64,000 bases of DNA, taken from the NCBI RefSeq assembly GCF_040954645.1, contig NC_092806.1, positions 129,168,952-129,232,951 on the forward strand, in the 5' to 3' direction. The translations under genes and the position numbers were made by a program. Positions 45,729 to 58,050 of the stretch are shown in pieces (the first letter of the stretch is position 1; each line of letters starts with the position of its first letter). The DNA comes from Diabrotica undecimpunctata. Its lineage: Eukaryota; Arthropoda; Insecta; Coleoptera; Chrysomelidae. The notes under the pieces were generated by a model. That model saw only the letters and a list, made by a program, of their open reading frames with translations, was not told where the DNA came from and did not search any database.

Positions 45729-45932
45729 CAGTGGCGCACCGAGGGGGGGTTTTTTTCTCAGTGGCTCACCGAGGGGGGGGGGGGGTTGGGGGGTTAAACC
45801 CCCCTCCAGGACCCTATTCCGACACTGTTACTTACACATTTTAAGGACTCAAAATGGAGGTAACATAATAAAAAAAATTTGGTGACCAAACAAACCCCCC
45901 CCCCCCAGAGGCAAATTCTAGGTGCGCTACTG
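45729..45932. mobile_element. hAT-type MITE with G-runs
   Basis: It starts CAGTGGCGCACC and ends GGTGCGCTACTG, and is flanked by a perfect 8-bp duplication ATTTTTCT (45721-45728 and 45933-45940). These ends and duplication size fit hAT non-autonomous elements. The 5' end is doubled internally: CTCAGTGGCTCACCGAGG recurs about 28 bases in, with its T-rich flank. Long G runs (up to 13) and a C run near 45895-45906 give quadruplex potential. No coding. Confidence 0.92.
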
Positions 45933-45944
45933 ATTTTTCTGACT

Positions 45945-46680
45945 TTTTGTAAGCTTTGTCCATGAAATTGTACAATTTTTAGTGACACTAAAGTATATTT
46001 CTATTCAATATTGAATAAATCTCTTGTGTATTTTTCGTCCAGAGAAATATAGGATATCTCTTTCTTTGAAGAAGCAGTTTTTTTTGCAATTATTATATAT
46101 CTGTTAACTAAAAACTATTTGTGCAATAACCTTTTTCGACCACTCAACATAAGTGTTGTTTATTAGAGTTATAGAGTTCTCATTTGACTCGTCGTAAAAT
46201 ACCGTCTTTGGTGTCCTGTTAAGAATATGGCGTGTGTATTAAAACTCAAACACATAAATATTTAAGTGCCCGTTATCTTAAAATAACATCTTTATTGCAG
46301 TTTATAATGTTTGTATAATTTCATAGATAAAACAAGAAACGGTGATTGTATAAAACATAACGTTTTTCATACAGTTAGGTATTTTGATCTATTGTCGATA
46401 ATGAACTTCAAATTAAATATAAAAATAGCATGTTATGATTTAAAACTGCCTAGAAACTAGACCGAGTTTAAAAATAAACACTAAAAGAAACTGTTAATGC
46501 TATGTAGTTCATAAGTGTTTCTTTTTTTTTAATTTAGAGTGTTGAAGAATATCTAACGTTTTGCAATGAGAAAGTAACTTTTTTGTTTATTTTACCAATA
46601 GGTGATTCGGATCTCGCAGTCATTGCAAATATTGCTTTTTAATTTAAAATGTTTCGTCTTATACCGAATTTTTTTTAACA
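45945..46680. other. AT-rich spacer
   Basis: No recognisable gene or repeat. Confidence 0.45.
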
Positions 46681-46689
46681 TGATTTTTT

Positions 46690-47590
46690 ACAATCTTCTT
46701 CTTCAGGTGCCATCTCCACTACGGAGGTTGGAAATCATCATAGCTATTTTAATTTTTGAGGCAGTAGCTCTAAATAGTTGTTTTGAGCTGCATCCAAACC
46801 ATTCTCTCAGGTTCTTGAGCCATGAAATTCGTCTTCTTCCGATGCTTCTTCTGCCATCTATCTTTCCTTGCATTATGAGTCGCAGGATGCCATACTTCTC
46901 GCCCCGCATCACATGTCCGAGATACTGTAGCTTTCTTTCTTTAATTGTAAGTTCAACTTCCTTCTCTTTACCTATTCTTCTCAGTACTTCATTGTTCGTA
47001 ACTTTATCTACCCAGGATACCCTCATAATTCTTCTATAGGTTCACATTTCAAAGGCGTTAAGTCGTCTCATTGTGTCTAGATTTAACGTCCATGTTTTCA
47101 CTCCATAGTATAATTTACTGTATACGTAACATTTTGTTAGGCGTTCTTTAAGAGCTAATGCTAAATGTTTGCCACATAGGACCTTTTTCATTTTCATAAA
47201 ATTAGAACGTGCTTTTTCGATTCTGACTTTGATTTCTGCAGTGTAGTCATTATTTTCTGTTATAAGTGTTCTTAGGTAAGTGTACTTTTTTACCCTTTCG
47301 ATCTACTGGCCTTCTACTGTCAAAATTTCGTTAGTATTATGATTGTTTTTACAAATTTTCATAAAGTTCGTCTTTTTGATATTGAGCGAGAGTCTGTTCT
47401 CCCTACTACACATTACTATTTTACTTATGAGTCTTTCCAGGTCTTGTAAACTATCTGCTATTATTACTGTATCATCTGCATACCTGATCTTCCAGAGTTT
47501 CTTGAATTACCTCTTCAGAATAAGCGTTAAATAATAGAGGTGATAGTATGCAGCCTTGCCTGAGTCCTCTCCTTTTACAATCTATATTTT
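46690..47590 (-). pseudogene. LINE RT/C-terminal remnant
   Basis: Minus strand: RRGLRQGCILSPLLFNAYSE near 47570-47510. Degenerate thumb region follows. The open 107-codon frame 47026-46703 has MRVSWVDKVTNNEVLRRIGK, ERKLQYLGHVMRGEKYG and RSIGRRRISWLKNLREWFG, ending SNLRSGDGT. Same family as 40.9-42.1 kb. The catalytic ADD block (about 47480) is corrupted. The element begins next to repeat A at 47597. Confidence 0.8.
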
Positions 47591-47596
47591 CTCTTT

Positions 47597-48175
47597 TATT
47601 TTCACCCCTGTTACATAATATATTAAAATAAACATTGTAGAAGTTTTCTGGGACTTTCTGCCCTCAGTAATAATGTATTAGTAATCTTATATTCTACATT
47701 TAAATTTTTCAAAAAATTTATTAGTTTTCTCCGGATTCGAAAATAATGGATACATTTAAAACACATTGAAAATTTGGCCAGGCGACATTTGGCGCCTTTC
47801 CCCTTAATTAAATAAATGTATCTTTTATATGTAAGATACATATAAATGTAATATAAATGTAAGTTTTATTAAAACAAAAATACAATTTACATAAGTACAA
47901 TTTAAAAAATATATTTATTTAGTTCAAATAAATGTTTCAATCATACACTCTACGACACTGGTCGGTCATCTGTAACCAAAATACCTTCGTAATTGGATTA
48001 TAAGGTTGCCTGCTGTATTGTATTCCTTCAGATACAAGGTGGGTTAGTCGAAAACATCTTAAACCGTCAGTTTCAGGTTGGTTTTTACTATTATATCGTA
48101 TTACCTATCCTCTCTGTATTTAAGTTCTCTAATTAGGGTTAAACTTGTAGTGAGCTATCGACAAATTGTGAACCG
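47597..48175 (+). repeat. Dispersed repeat A, inverted partner
   Basis: It matches the reverse complement of 5195-5760: shared GGGACTTTCTGCCC, CCAGGCGACATTTGGCGCC, TTTAGTTCAAATAAATG, ACTCTACGACACTGGTCG, GGTGGGTTAGTCGAAA and GTAGTGAGCTATC. Here the foldback is cut near its centre, so only one arm is present. Distance to the partner is about 42 kb, in opposite orientation. Confidence 0.88.
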
Positions 48176-48189
48176 ATTATAGTTTTCGT

Positions 48190-49700
48190 TTTTAAACAAG
48201 GACTGCTTTTTTCCGGAGAAGATAAAACAGTGCAGCAACAATTTAAGTGCCGCTGCTACCCTATAAAACAAAGTTAAAATATTATCAATAATTTTAATTG
48301 AAATTAAAAAAAAACAAAAATAAAAAGTTCCTAACTATAAATATTTTGTTAAGTAATAAAGTTGGCATATAAATAATATTAGTAATATATATGCTAATTA
48401 TCATTACAGCCTTCCTTTTATCTAATTTAAAGTACTCGACTAAGTTTGAAACGAGCTCTTGAGGTAAAAGTTTTTCCATGCATAATCTAAAAAAAGTTAA
48501 TAAAATATTTTCTTTTCGTCATTTATTACACTTTTGCGGAAATCTAAATAACACCATTCCTTAACTGTGTGAATGATGTTAACTTTGTATGTTAATTATT
48601 AATGGCAAAATAAAATATACTGACTATAAAATTACAAACTCCAATATAAAATTAGTTTTGAAAAAAAACTGTTTGTGTAATATAAATCCGGTATTAATGA
48701 TGCACGGGAACAAAACCATACTCAACTGTATAACAAATACGGGCGTAGGCAAAGAAACCATAGAAAAAGCATTTAATGAAACAAATATTGTAACGCGATA
48801 TTGTAATATTGTGATAAAAGAAAAGGCTGTATATGAACCGATACAACTTATATAATTACTTCTTTTGTGAGTATATTTTTGTAAAACTTTACAAGGCAGA
48901 GCAGCGTTCAACATATTATTTAAAATTAATTCCTAATGAAACCTCTCGCGGTTATCTCTTTTTGGTAAAAATTATGTTTACTGATCATATTCAGACTTTC
49001 ATATGATATTTAGTATTCTACATAGGATTTTTTATTAATAATCTTCAAGGAAAATCTGTAGTTTACATAATATAACTGTGATACTGCTTTCAAGGTTCCT
49101 GCAGTTTCTTAGTATGTTACATCATCAAATGCTTTATACTTTTGATACCCGTGAACAGTATTAACGAACCCACTCATTAATGACAAGAATAAAGAAACTC
49201 TTTGTAAATTGCCCTGGCTTTGTTAACGAGAATTGTCAATTTATAATTTATTGTTTTAACTGGGAGCCATTAATATAAGAATGTGGAGTGTCATAAAAAA
49301 GTGAGTAGGTAATGGTAATGGCACTTTTAAAGTCTTAAATTAGATATTTAAATAAAGTTTAAATAAAAAATTTATTTTTTTAGTATACATACCGGGTCTT
49401 GGAAATATATTATGTACCGAACAAATGGGAAAAGGTAATCGTAAATATTAACCTTGTGTGATCCTACTATAATCATTTCAAGATTGTCAAAAAACGGAAT
49501 ATCTCTCAATAATATATGTACTTATAATCTCCATAAACAAATATCTACGAAGAAATAGCATAAATTTTGACTGTTAAAATACACTCTTATAAAACAAAAA
49601 CAGTAATACCTACAAGAGTTTCATTTTTTGTTAATATTAATAGACTACATTAAAAACACAAAGTTCTCTTCGTGATATGTTTCTCTATATATACTATATA
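48190..49700. other. Unassigned spacer, one uncertain ORF
   Basis: Mostly AT-rich. The plus frame 48589-48855 (88 codons, MLIINGKIKYTDYK start) has no feature I recognise and no supporting context. I treat it as probably chance. Confidence 0.35.
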
Positions 49701-49709
49701 TAGTTTATG

Positions 49710-49710
<1 letters not shown>

Positions 49711-49751
<41 letters not shown>
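49711..49751. repeat. (TA)n microsatellite
   Basis: About 20 uninterrupted TA units. Confidence 0.97.
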
Positions 49752-49752
<1 letters not shown>

Positions 49753-49861
49753 AAATACTGTATATTAGTGACTGTCGATATAAACAAACAACACAGTTTA
49801 TTAGGGCTGCAGTCAGAAACTTTGGCCGGGATGTTACAGAAACACTCTTTTGACTTTTGGT

Positions 49862-49895
49862 CTAGCTTTCGGAATTGTTTAATTCCTTTTTCAAG
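49862..49895 (-). ncRNA. Degenerate hammerhead-like motif
   Basis: Minus strand: CTTGAAAAAGGAATT, loop AAAC, AATTCCGAAAGCTAG. The 6-bp stem GGAATT/AATTCC and following GAAA fit. The first core half deviates from CTGANGA. Confidence 0.25.
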
Positions 49896-49899
49896 ACAC

Positions 49900-51015
49900 T
49901 GTAATTAGAAAAATGTGTGAATATTTACAATATATCATAAATTGGCAGTGCAACTTACTAGTCGACAAGATTATTTATACAAAGCTATGACACTCAACAT
50001 TAATAACACACATATAAAATAATGAACCTAAATCTTTTAACTTCAAATCCAGTTGACTTACTTCTACATTTCTTTCTATTTTCCCATAGCTTAATATCAC
50101 CTTATATAATCCGCCATACTTAACTCTATTCTTGTCACCATTAATACACTAACATCCCCCTTTTCCAATATCCAATTTTCCATCCTCTCCAATAACTACT
50201 ATCTAAATAATCACACAGGTTTTCTTATAAATACTCACTTTACATCTACCAATCTCTTATCACAATCAGTTTCAGTATCCCCAGCTTACATCTTTACATT
50301 CATCTCCTATTTCCTTTTCTTTCTTTTTCTTTTATTTCTTTTTCCTCGATTCATCTTCCATAAATTTCAAACCAACTTCTATCTATACTTACCTTATACA
50401 AGGAAACAATTAGGAAATAACATTCTTTTCATCGCCTTTAAAATGATTTATTAATTTCAACTACCTAACTTAAATTTTGCCTTACCTTGGTATACCAAAT
50501 TTATTTTACATCACAGTCACTCATTGTTTTACATTCTCCCAATTTTTTTAAAATACCAAAAATTGCTATTGATCCTACTATACACAAAACACAATTCTTC
50601 ACCAAAAACTGCCTATTCACAAACTTAAGCACAATGACTTTTGCTCCTACTACATCATTCCACTTGACATTGACGGGTACTAACTGATTTTTCATACCAT
50701 CTTTCTATCAGTTAGCCCAAGACTCCAGCACAGATCAGAGGTAATGTAAGTCGATAAAACCTCACCAACTAAAGGGGGTCATGTAAGATGCCCCCATTTT
50801 CAGTTTTTAATAATCAAGTTAACAGTCTATTGCATTTACCTTGATAAATACCATGAGGATTTTTTAATACGGATGTCCTTCCAATGTTTTTATGTGGCCA
50901 TACAATGTTTTTAACAACTTTTTATGTAAGTAGTAAAAAACCAACGTGTTCTTTCTATATATTTAAATTTTAACTTACTTGTTTTTTAATATTGGTATTT
51001 TTACTCTCTCTTTTA
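49900..51015. other. G-poor noncoding stretch
   Basis: The plus strand is very poor in G between about 50040 and 50680, like 12227-13139. No coding frame convinces. A GGGGGTCATGTAAGATGCCCCC hairpin-like patch lies near 50775. Confidence 0.4.
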
Positions 51016-51020
51016 GTAAA

Positions 51021-51048
51021 CTGATGATGGAATGATTTAATTCCGAAA
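51021..51048 (+). ncRNA. Hammerhead-like motif candidate
   Basis: Exact CTGATGA, one T, stem GGAAT/ATTCC with a 6-base loop, then GAAA. Upstream TTTTAGTAAA and downstream TTTTACAATAAAA can partly pair as stem I. It is among the best matches in the window. It lies downstream of the PLE at 51574-52940. Confidence 0.42.
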
Positions 51049-51559
51049 AAATCTCTTTTACAATAAAAATTTTAAGCTTTTAATAAGCATTTTTTATACC
51101 TTAATACACACGAACACCACGTGCTTTGGATTTTAAAATTAATTAATGATAGTGAAACTTCGTTTATGACATCTTTTAATGGTGTGTTTTAACTGATCCA
51201 TAGAGAACGGAAAAAAAAACAAATATGGTATGATAAAATGTAATTAGGTATTCTTCATGTTTTATTAATGGAAGTAGTATATTAAACCTGTCTTGATGGT
51301 ATGCAACATGTTTTGCATGCAGGTGTATTATGGTGTGTATATGTAAAAGTAAATCTTCATTTTATTTTTGATGTTTTGTCAGTAAATAACAATAAATGTT
51401 GCTCAGTTTATCTATTTCAGACTTTTTATTTATACAAGACGTATTGAATTTTATGAAACACATTTTCAAGAAAACACGTTTTGAATGGTTTTTTTCTTTT
51501 GCCAAAATAGAGAAATACTCGAAATTAAATTCATGTTTTAACGTTAATGCATGTTCTGT

Positions 51560-53000
51560 CAGCGCACATGCATTTATTTTTTTGGTTTTATGTCGCTGCG
51601 ATATGAGATCACTCTACTGTGAAAATTACGAGATGATTCTCTGATATACACGTTTTTACAATTGGCACACGGTATAGAATAAACAACATTCGATGACTCC
51701 TGTATTGTGAAAGGATCCTTTGTCTTTGTGTACAACTTCGATAACGTTTTCATATTCTTAGTTGCAATTTTTAAGCTACTAACATTTTTGAAAATGTTCA
51801 TTAACTTAGGTGTCAGAACTGGAATATAGGGTAGGCAACCATACGTTATTGATAGATTGTGGTAGCTCTGATGTGTTGTGTGTCAATGTCAGTGTTAGTT
51901 GTCGGACCTCATTATTATGAAAATTTGGGTTGTCAGAAAATTGCAAAGGAAAAGGAGAACCAAAAATGAGTTTATTCAAAAGCCCTGTGGGATAGGAGTT
52001 CTCTTGTAGTATAGATCTCAACTTTTTTAGTCCTTTGTCCCTGAAATCGATGTGTGATACGTTGATAACCCTAGTTTTAAGGGCCAAAACCAAATTTGTT
52101 TTCATCTTAGATGGATGTTGAGAATAAAAGTTTATGAAACGGTTACTAAAACAAGGTTTACGATACCACTCCGTCCTTAGCATGCCATCACTGCCACGAT
52201 GTATAAGCAGGTCTAAAAAAGGAATCATATCAGCCTCTCTCTCAACCGTAAACTTTAAGTGTTCACACTGGGCGTTAAAGGTGTTTAAAACATCAGTTAC
52301 TTTGTTTTCAAGGACCGATAAAATCAAATCATCTACATATCGTTTGATAAAAGGTATGTAAAAAGGTATCTTTTTTTACACGTTCTTATAAGTTCATCCA
52401 AAACAAAATTACATAGTATGGGGATATTTTGCTGCCTATTGGAGTGCCAAAGATTTGTTTAAAAATTTTACCATTGAACAAAGAGATGTTAGAGTCAAAA
52501 ATGAATGTTAAAATTCTTATGAAATTATCTAAACTGATCTTGGTATGCGGAGAGATGCTGTTCCAGTTATTTTTGATGCTGTTGAGAATAGCATCTAGTG
52601 GTGGGTTTGTAAATAGTGACACAACATCTAAACTAATCAATATATAATTATTCGGAACTTTAACATTATTAATGAAGTTACGAAACGTGAAAGAATCTCT
52701 AATATAGAATTCATTGGATTCGTTGTAGGAAATTGTGAGGATATCTGTGGGGTGTCTAGCAAGTTTACTATTAGGAGCATCAATGGAAGAGACAATATGC
52801 CTCATTGAAAGAGTGGGTTTGTGAACTTTAGGCAGTGTATAAAACCTGGGTGCAACTGCATTGTAAATTTTCAAAGATTTTGCAACAGCAGAAACCGAAA
52901 AATTTCCGAAAAACATAATAAGAAGTTTACTCACAATAGATTATAAAATGCTCCCAAAACCATTACAAAATATATTTGTATATACATGTTTATTCACTTT
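51560..53000 (-). pseudogene. Penelope-like element RT plus GIY-YIG
   Basis: Minus strand. Frame 52934-52386: FYTLPKVHKPTLSMRHIVSS, SFTFRNFINNVKVP, ISLDVVSLFTNPPLDAIL, then KQIFGTPIGSKISP. A frameshift near 52350-52390 precedes KRYVDDLILSVLENK, with the catalytic YVDD at 52340-52329. Frame 52327-51806 has ADMIPFLDLLIHRG, LRTEWYRKPCFSNRFINFYS and NKLIFGSPFPL. A second frameshift near 51830 leads to 51801-51574 with the endonuclease region VVYSIPCANCKNVYIRESSR, where the usual YIG is YIR. The order is RT then GIY-YIG, as in Penelope. The N-terminus and the last part are missing; otherwise it is well preserved. Confidence 0.92.
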
Positions 53001-53052
53001 AAAACTCACTCAAAATTAGCTTTAACGCAGTTTTATAATTTTCTTGAGCTAA

Positions 53053-53086
53053 CATCTTTCGAAATTCGACATTTTAATGTCATCTG
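53053..53086 (-). ncRNA. Hammerhead-like motif, one core change
   Basis: Minus strand: CAGATGA (T to A in CTGATGA), stem with GACATT/AATGTC, then TCGAATTTCGAAAGATG. It sits on the 5' side of the PLE at 51.6-53.0 kb, a position expected for a PLE-borne ribozyme. Confidence 0.3.
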
Positions 53087-53089
53087 AAT

Positions 53090-53640
53090 TTTTGCAATGT
53101 TTGGTCATTTTATATCAATATCAAATAATTTGGGCACTGTAAATTTCCAAGGTATTATTTACATCAATGGCATTAACAGTATTGTCCTTACTTACAACTA
53201 TTTCTATATTATGTTATTTTTGTGTCAGGTATTTATTCTTAACCGGTTCATACCCTACTTTTTACTATATCAATATCTCGCTTTACATACACCCACGCGC
53301 GAACAACCCAGCCCAAAGGGTCCTTCGCGTCCTAAGTAGGTTGTATGGTTCAAGGATCAAATTGGTCACACTCCGTCTAGCGTGGTACCTATCTGACCTA
53401 AGCTATGCCACCACCCTTTCTCTTCGCAGGACATAACGAATGGGGAAGCTTATGTATTGAACGTCCTGAGTAATAGGATCCTCTCTCCTCAGTTTTTCTT
53501 TGTGTTGTTCTCGCTTCTAACCTGTTCCCCCGGAGAGAGTGTATTGGTCATAGTGATGTATATGGTCCGTCTCCAAAGATCTTTGTTTTAGGTCATTTTA
53601 TTTAACTTTTCAATTCTCTAACTTTTAACTTAAAAAAATT
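53090..53640. other. Unassigned, GC-richer patch
   Basis: Bases 53290-53560 are noticeably richer in C and G than the surroundings and include CCACGCGCGAAC and TTCCCCCGGAGAGAG. Two overlapping plus frames are open, but neither resembles a protein. It could be part of a SINE or a terminal repeat; not established. Confidence 0.4.
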
Positions 53641-53783
53641 ATTTACTATTTTAATGGGAATAAGCCACAATTGAAGTTTAAAATAAGTTTATTGACGTTT
53701 CAATTTCCACAAAAAGTAGAAATTAAAACGTCAATAAACTTATTTTAAACTTCAGGTGTGGCTTATTCCCATTAGAATAGTAA
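53641..53783. repeat. Near-perfect inverted terminal-repeat pair
   Basis: Arms of about 66 bases: ATTTTAATGGGAATAAGCCA ... TTGACGTTTCAATTTCCAC faces GTAGAAATTAAAACGTCAAT ... GGCTTATTCCCATTAGAAT. The loop is about 6 bases (AAAAAG region). Same sequence family as 38134-38232 and 44333-44434, truncated before the CTTCGGAAATCG block. Confidence 0.9.
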
Positions 53784-53799
53784 TTAATTTTTCAAAATT

Positions 53800-55330
53800 C
53801 ATTTTAAAGCTTATAATCACAGTTTTAAAATGAGGTGCTTTAAATCTTTTTAGTTTAGGTCCTTAAAGTTATAAGCAAAAATGTCTGATATAGTCGATAA
53901 TTTGTTATTTTTTAATATTGAATTTGCAATATACTCGGCTTCTAATGGACCGATTTTAATTTTTTGTTTGGATGACAAATTTTTTAAAAACAAAAAGTTT
54001 GTTTGGATTAACTTTTAGAAGAAACAAAACGTGAATTCAAAAAAGGGTATAGCTATATAAGTTTATTAGTTACAAGCATTAAAACAATTAAATTGTTATT
54101 AATTATTTCCTTACAAAAAATTCGGATTATCATATTAAAGATTCGGTTTCAGCGGGTAAAAGTACATGAAAATCAGTTATAAAATCTCATGAATCTCATT
54201 ACTTACAAATATCATATTCATCTAACCGAACCAAATAAATCACCTTCATCAAACATACATAAGGTTTATTGGCGCTAAGATGTCCACGTTTTTAATCACT
54301 GTTCATAAAATTACCTTTGAAATTCAACCAATAATAAAAATAAAAAACGCTTATTTCCACCTTATAATTCTTCGCATAATGGGAATGAACTGCAGACATA
54401 ATAAAGTGTTAAATAACATTCAGAGAATCAACTTTATTACCTTGAAATCTTTACAAAGTTAACATTGACTCCTACCAGACTACGACCTTTCCTGCTGGTC
54501 AAAAGGAGATTCTGAATTTTATAAGGAGCATCGAACTTCTGGTATCATTTTAGAAGGAACGACCGTTTCGAAATCTGATATCCATGAGCATTATATTTCG
54601 AGGTCACACACCTTCGCCGGCCGACTGACTGTCGGTGAGGCGGTTACCACCTTTTGCATTTCATTTTGTAACAGTTGTGACTGAAATTCCTGTATAGGGC
54701 ATTTATGTATAACTGTAAATTAAGTTATTGTTTCAGTTATATACCAAGAACTTTGGCGAAAAAAGTGTATGCATTGCATGTATTACGACATGACTACAAC
54801 CAACGCCTATACTGTTGTAATAAGAACGTAAAAGTACAAAAAACTTTTAGTCTTTTGATGAATTGGTGGTAAATTGCTATTATACCAACAATAATAATTG
54901 CTATTAAATATTTATATCAGAAATACTACTCACACAGTTTTAAAGTTAATTAACGAGTGTTTTTTATGGATTGCTCCTTCACCAGACATTCTTTCTATAA
55001 AAAGATTCCTGTAAGGATTCCCCATACTTAATACAAATGCCTGTTTGTTGATGAAACAGGTTTTTCAAAAATATTCGAGAGTGCGTACTATCAGACAGAA
55101 CCTCTTCTAAGCTGTTTGATATTGATATTGAGGCTAGAGCTGTTAGGTCTATCTCCCAAAAATAAAAAAGTCTTATAAACATTAAAAATTGATATTTACC
55201 TCAAGAAACCAGTTAGAAACATTACTTTGTTAAAAAAATTGCCCAATTATAAATAAGATTGAAAGATTATATTTTCGTTGAATTAATATTTTGTACAAAA
55301 TTAAATTTAGATCAAAACATGTTTGATCCA
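53800..55330. other. Unassigned spacer
   Basis: AT-rich. A small GC-richer patch at 54600-54655 contains CCGGCCGACTGACTGTCGG, an imperfect hairpin. No gene recognised. Confidence 0.45.
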
Positions 55331-55439
55331 CTATTATTATTACTAACGGGGTTTTTTCTTGTTTATTCTCAAGATAATTATCTAAATTAGCCGAAAACAT
55401 ATTTGTCCTCTAATTATTTATTAATTAATTAACTAACAT

Positions 55440-58050
55440 CTCCGGCTTTTCATTAGTTAATTTCTTTTGTAGGGTAAAAAAGAAACAAGGCGGAGTTGCA
55501 ATTTATGTAAAAGAAAATCTTATGTATTCTTCTCTTAATCTAAATGAATATAATGTAGAGCAAAGTTCTGAGTTTTTTGCAATTTATGTACCTTCAATAA
55601 AAACCAATATATTAACTATATACAGATCGGGTAAGGGTGACTTTGACTTATTTTTGGTGAATTTTGAAAATGTCATAACATCCTTGCTTAGTAAAGCAGA
55701 CAAACTTATCATATTTGGAGATTTTAATATAAATTTTAAAATTGAATCTGACCCTTTTTTGATATTCAAAATCTATTAACATCTTTTGGTCTAAAAGTAA
55801 CTATAAACTATTATACTAGAATCACATCCCAGTCCAGTAGTTGCATCGACATTATGAAAAATTTTTCTGAAAATATCTACAGAGTGGACGTATTTGAACC
55901 TTGTTTTTCTGACAATCGTGCTTAATTTTTATTTATTGACTCTGAGCATAAAGTTGTTGACACTAATAAAACATGTCAACGGTTTATTACTTCTTCGGGT
56001 TTACAGAAGCTTAAACGTGCGCTAGCTAGTACAACATGGACTTTTTCTACGATATTAATAATGATCCTGATTTTTTAACAGTCTTTCTTACCGAAACTTA
56101 TAACAATTTAATACTAAAGCATTTTCCACTAAAAAAAGTACGACAAATGGCTGAAAAAGCACCTGTGCAATGGTTTAATAATCAATTAAGGTCTTACAGA
56201 TATAATCTTTCTCTTATTAAACACATTGCAGATTCCACTAAGGATCCCGATTTGTTCAGAGTATATAATCAACAAAAAGTTGAATATAATTGGCAATTAA
56301 AAATTGCTAAAAAGTCAGCCTACTGTAATTTTATTACTAATTCCAATAATAAACCTAGAGACTGCTGGAAAATAGTAAATTTCGAAAGAAACTACATTGA
56401 TCCAGTTCGGTACAACCTGATCTACTTCCAGACGAAATGAATCAATTTTTTACTACATTTGCAGAGAATATAATTACACCCTCTCCCCACTATTAACGTA
56501 ACACCTTTCACTCATCTTATTAATTTAATTCTATCAACTGGAATATTTCCAGAAGTACTAAAATACTCAAAAGTACTACCAATCTACAAAAAAAGGTGAT
56601 TCCTCAAAAACTGACAATTACAGACCCATAAACATTGTTTCTACTTTTGGGAAAGTGATTGAAAAGGTTATCAAACAACAATTTTATTCCTATTTTGAGT
56701 CAAATAATTACTTTAGCAACTGACAATATGGATTCAGAAGTGCTCGTTCTACTACGAACGCGGTATTTAATGTTGTGAGCGAAGTGATTGAGGGGCTTGA
56801 ACGCGGCAATCGCATAGCAATTTCTCTTTGCGACTTGTCGAAAGCTTTTGATTGCGTTTCACACGACATTGTGCTGCACAAATTAAATTACTATGGAATC
56901 AGAGGTATCCCTCTTAAGCTTATAACTTCTTATCTACGTGGCAGACACCAGGCGGTAGTGTCTAAAGGTTATCTCTCCGTAAAATTTGGAGTCCCACAAG
57001 GTTTGGTCTTAGGACCTCTTTGGTTTATTATTTATGTTAACGATCTGCCTAAATTCATATCTCCGTACAAAACCATACAATTCGCAGATGATACGACATA
57101 CGTTATATCAGGAAAAAATAATGATGATTTAAAAATATCTCATGAGGAAGTTTCTACTAAATCTAGCTCATGGTTTGCTGCAAACAAACTAAAACTTAAC
57201 TCTGATAAAACGCAAAATTTGGTTATATCTGCAAGTAATTTACACAATGATCTAGTTAACAAAGAGACTGTTAAACTATTGGGAATAACCATAGATAATC
57301 AACTCAACTGGTCGGCTCATATCTCACAAATTAAGAAAAAACTATCAAGTTCATTATTTGTTATTCGCCAACTAGCAAGGGTTGTCAACTTTGAAACATT
57401 AAAAATGACATATTTTTCTTTATTCCACTCTCACCTAAACTATGGTGTAATTATATGGGGCAATTCAACAAATGCACTTCAAGTTTTTAGAATGCAAAAG
57501 AAAGCTGTCAGGATTTTAGCAGGGGTTAGTTATCTAGAACACTGCCTACCTTTTTTTATCAAATTCAAAATTATGCCGCTACTCACTCTGTTGATATTTC
57601 AAGTTCTAACTGAAATTCACAGAAAACGTGCCCATTTAATAAAGCAGTCTGATGTCCATGTTCACAATACGCGAAACTGTCACTACCGACGAACAAATCG
57701 CTGTAGATTAAGTCTTTCAGAAAAAAATAGTCTTAATTATAACTATTACAATATTTTACCAAAAAGTATAAAACAGCTAAGCTGTAATAGTTTCAATAAA
57801 GTTATAATAAAAAAATATCTTCTAAAACATTGTTTTTACTGCTCAGAAGAATATATGACTCATTGCAGAACATCCACTGAACTCTTTACCGTAACTTTTC
57901 CATAAATGTTTTTCTGTTTAATATGTTTTCTTGTTTGTATATATTAAAGTTACCTTTTATATTTCTTTTTTAATACTATGTATGTTTTTTTGACTTGCTA
58001 CAAACAATATTTGTATTTGTTATGTGGTTAAATAAATACTCTACTCTACT
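55440..58050 (+). pseudogene. CR1-like LINE, RT mostly open
   Basis: The endonuclease end comes first: KKQGGVAIYVKENLMYSSLN, DKLIIFGDFNINF (55520-55779). A frameshift near 55765 and a stop near 55924 follow, then frame 56036-56440. A deletion near 56440-56520 removes the first RT blocks. RT proper: VLKYSKVLPIYKKGD, TDNYRPINIVSTFGKVIEKV, then the 376-codon frame 56775-57905 with LCDLSKAFDCVSHDIVLHKL, YGIRGIPLKLITSYLRGR, FGVPQGLVLGPLWFIIYVND, FADDTTYVIS (57081-57092), VKLLGITIDNQLNW and LNYGVIIWGNS. The 3' end has a TACTCTACTCTACTCT-type tail near 58035-58050. It is inserted in a satellite-like unit. Confidence 0.9.

Noticed and set aside
45653..45844. Gly-rich plus-strand frame
   Set aside because: Created by the G-runs of the hAT MITE.
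48589..48855. Possible small gene of 88 codons
   Set aside because: No recognisable motif, no splice or promoter context, and an equally long antisense frame at the same place.
53097..53436. Overlapping plus-strand frames in a GC-richer patch
   Set aside because: Neither resembles a protein; the openness may follow from base composition.
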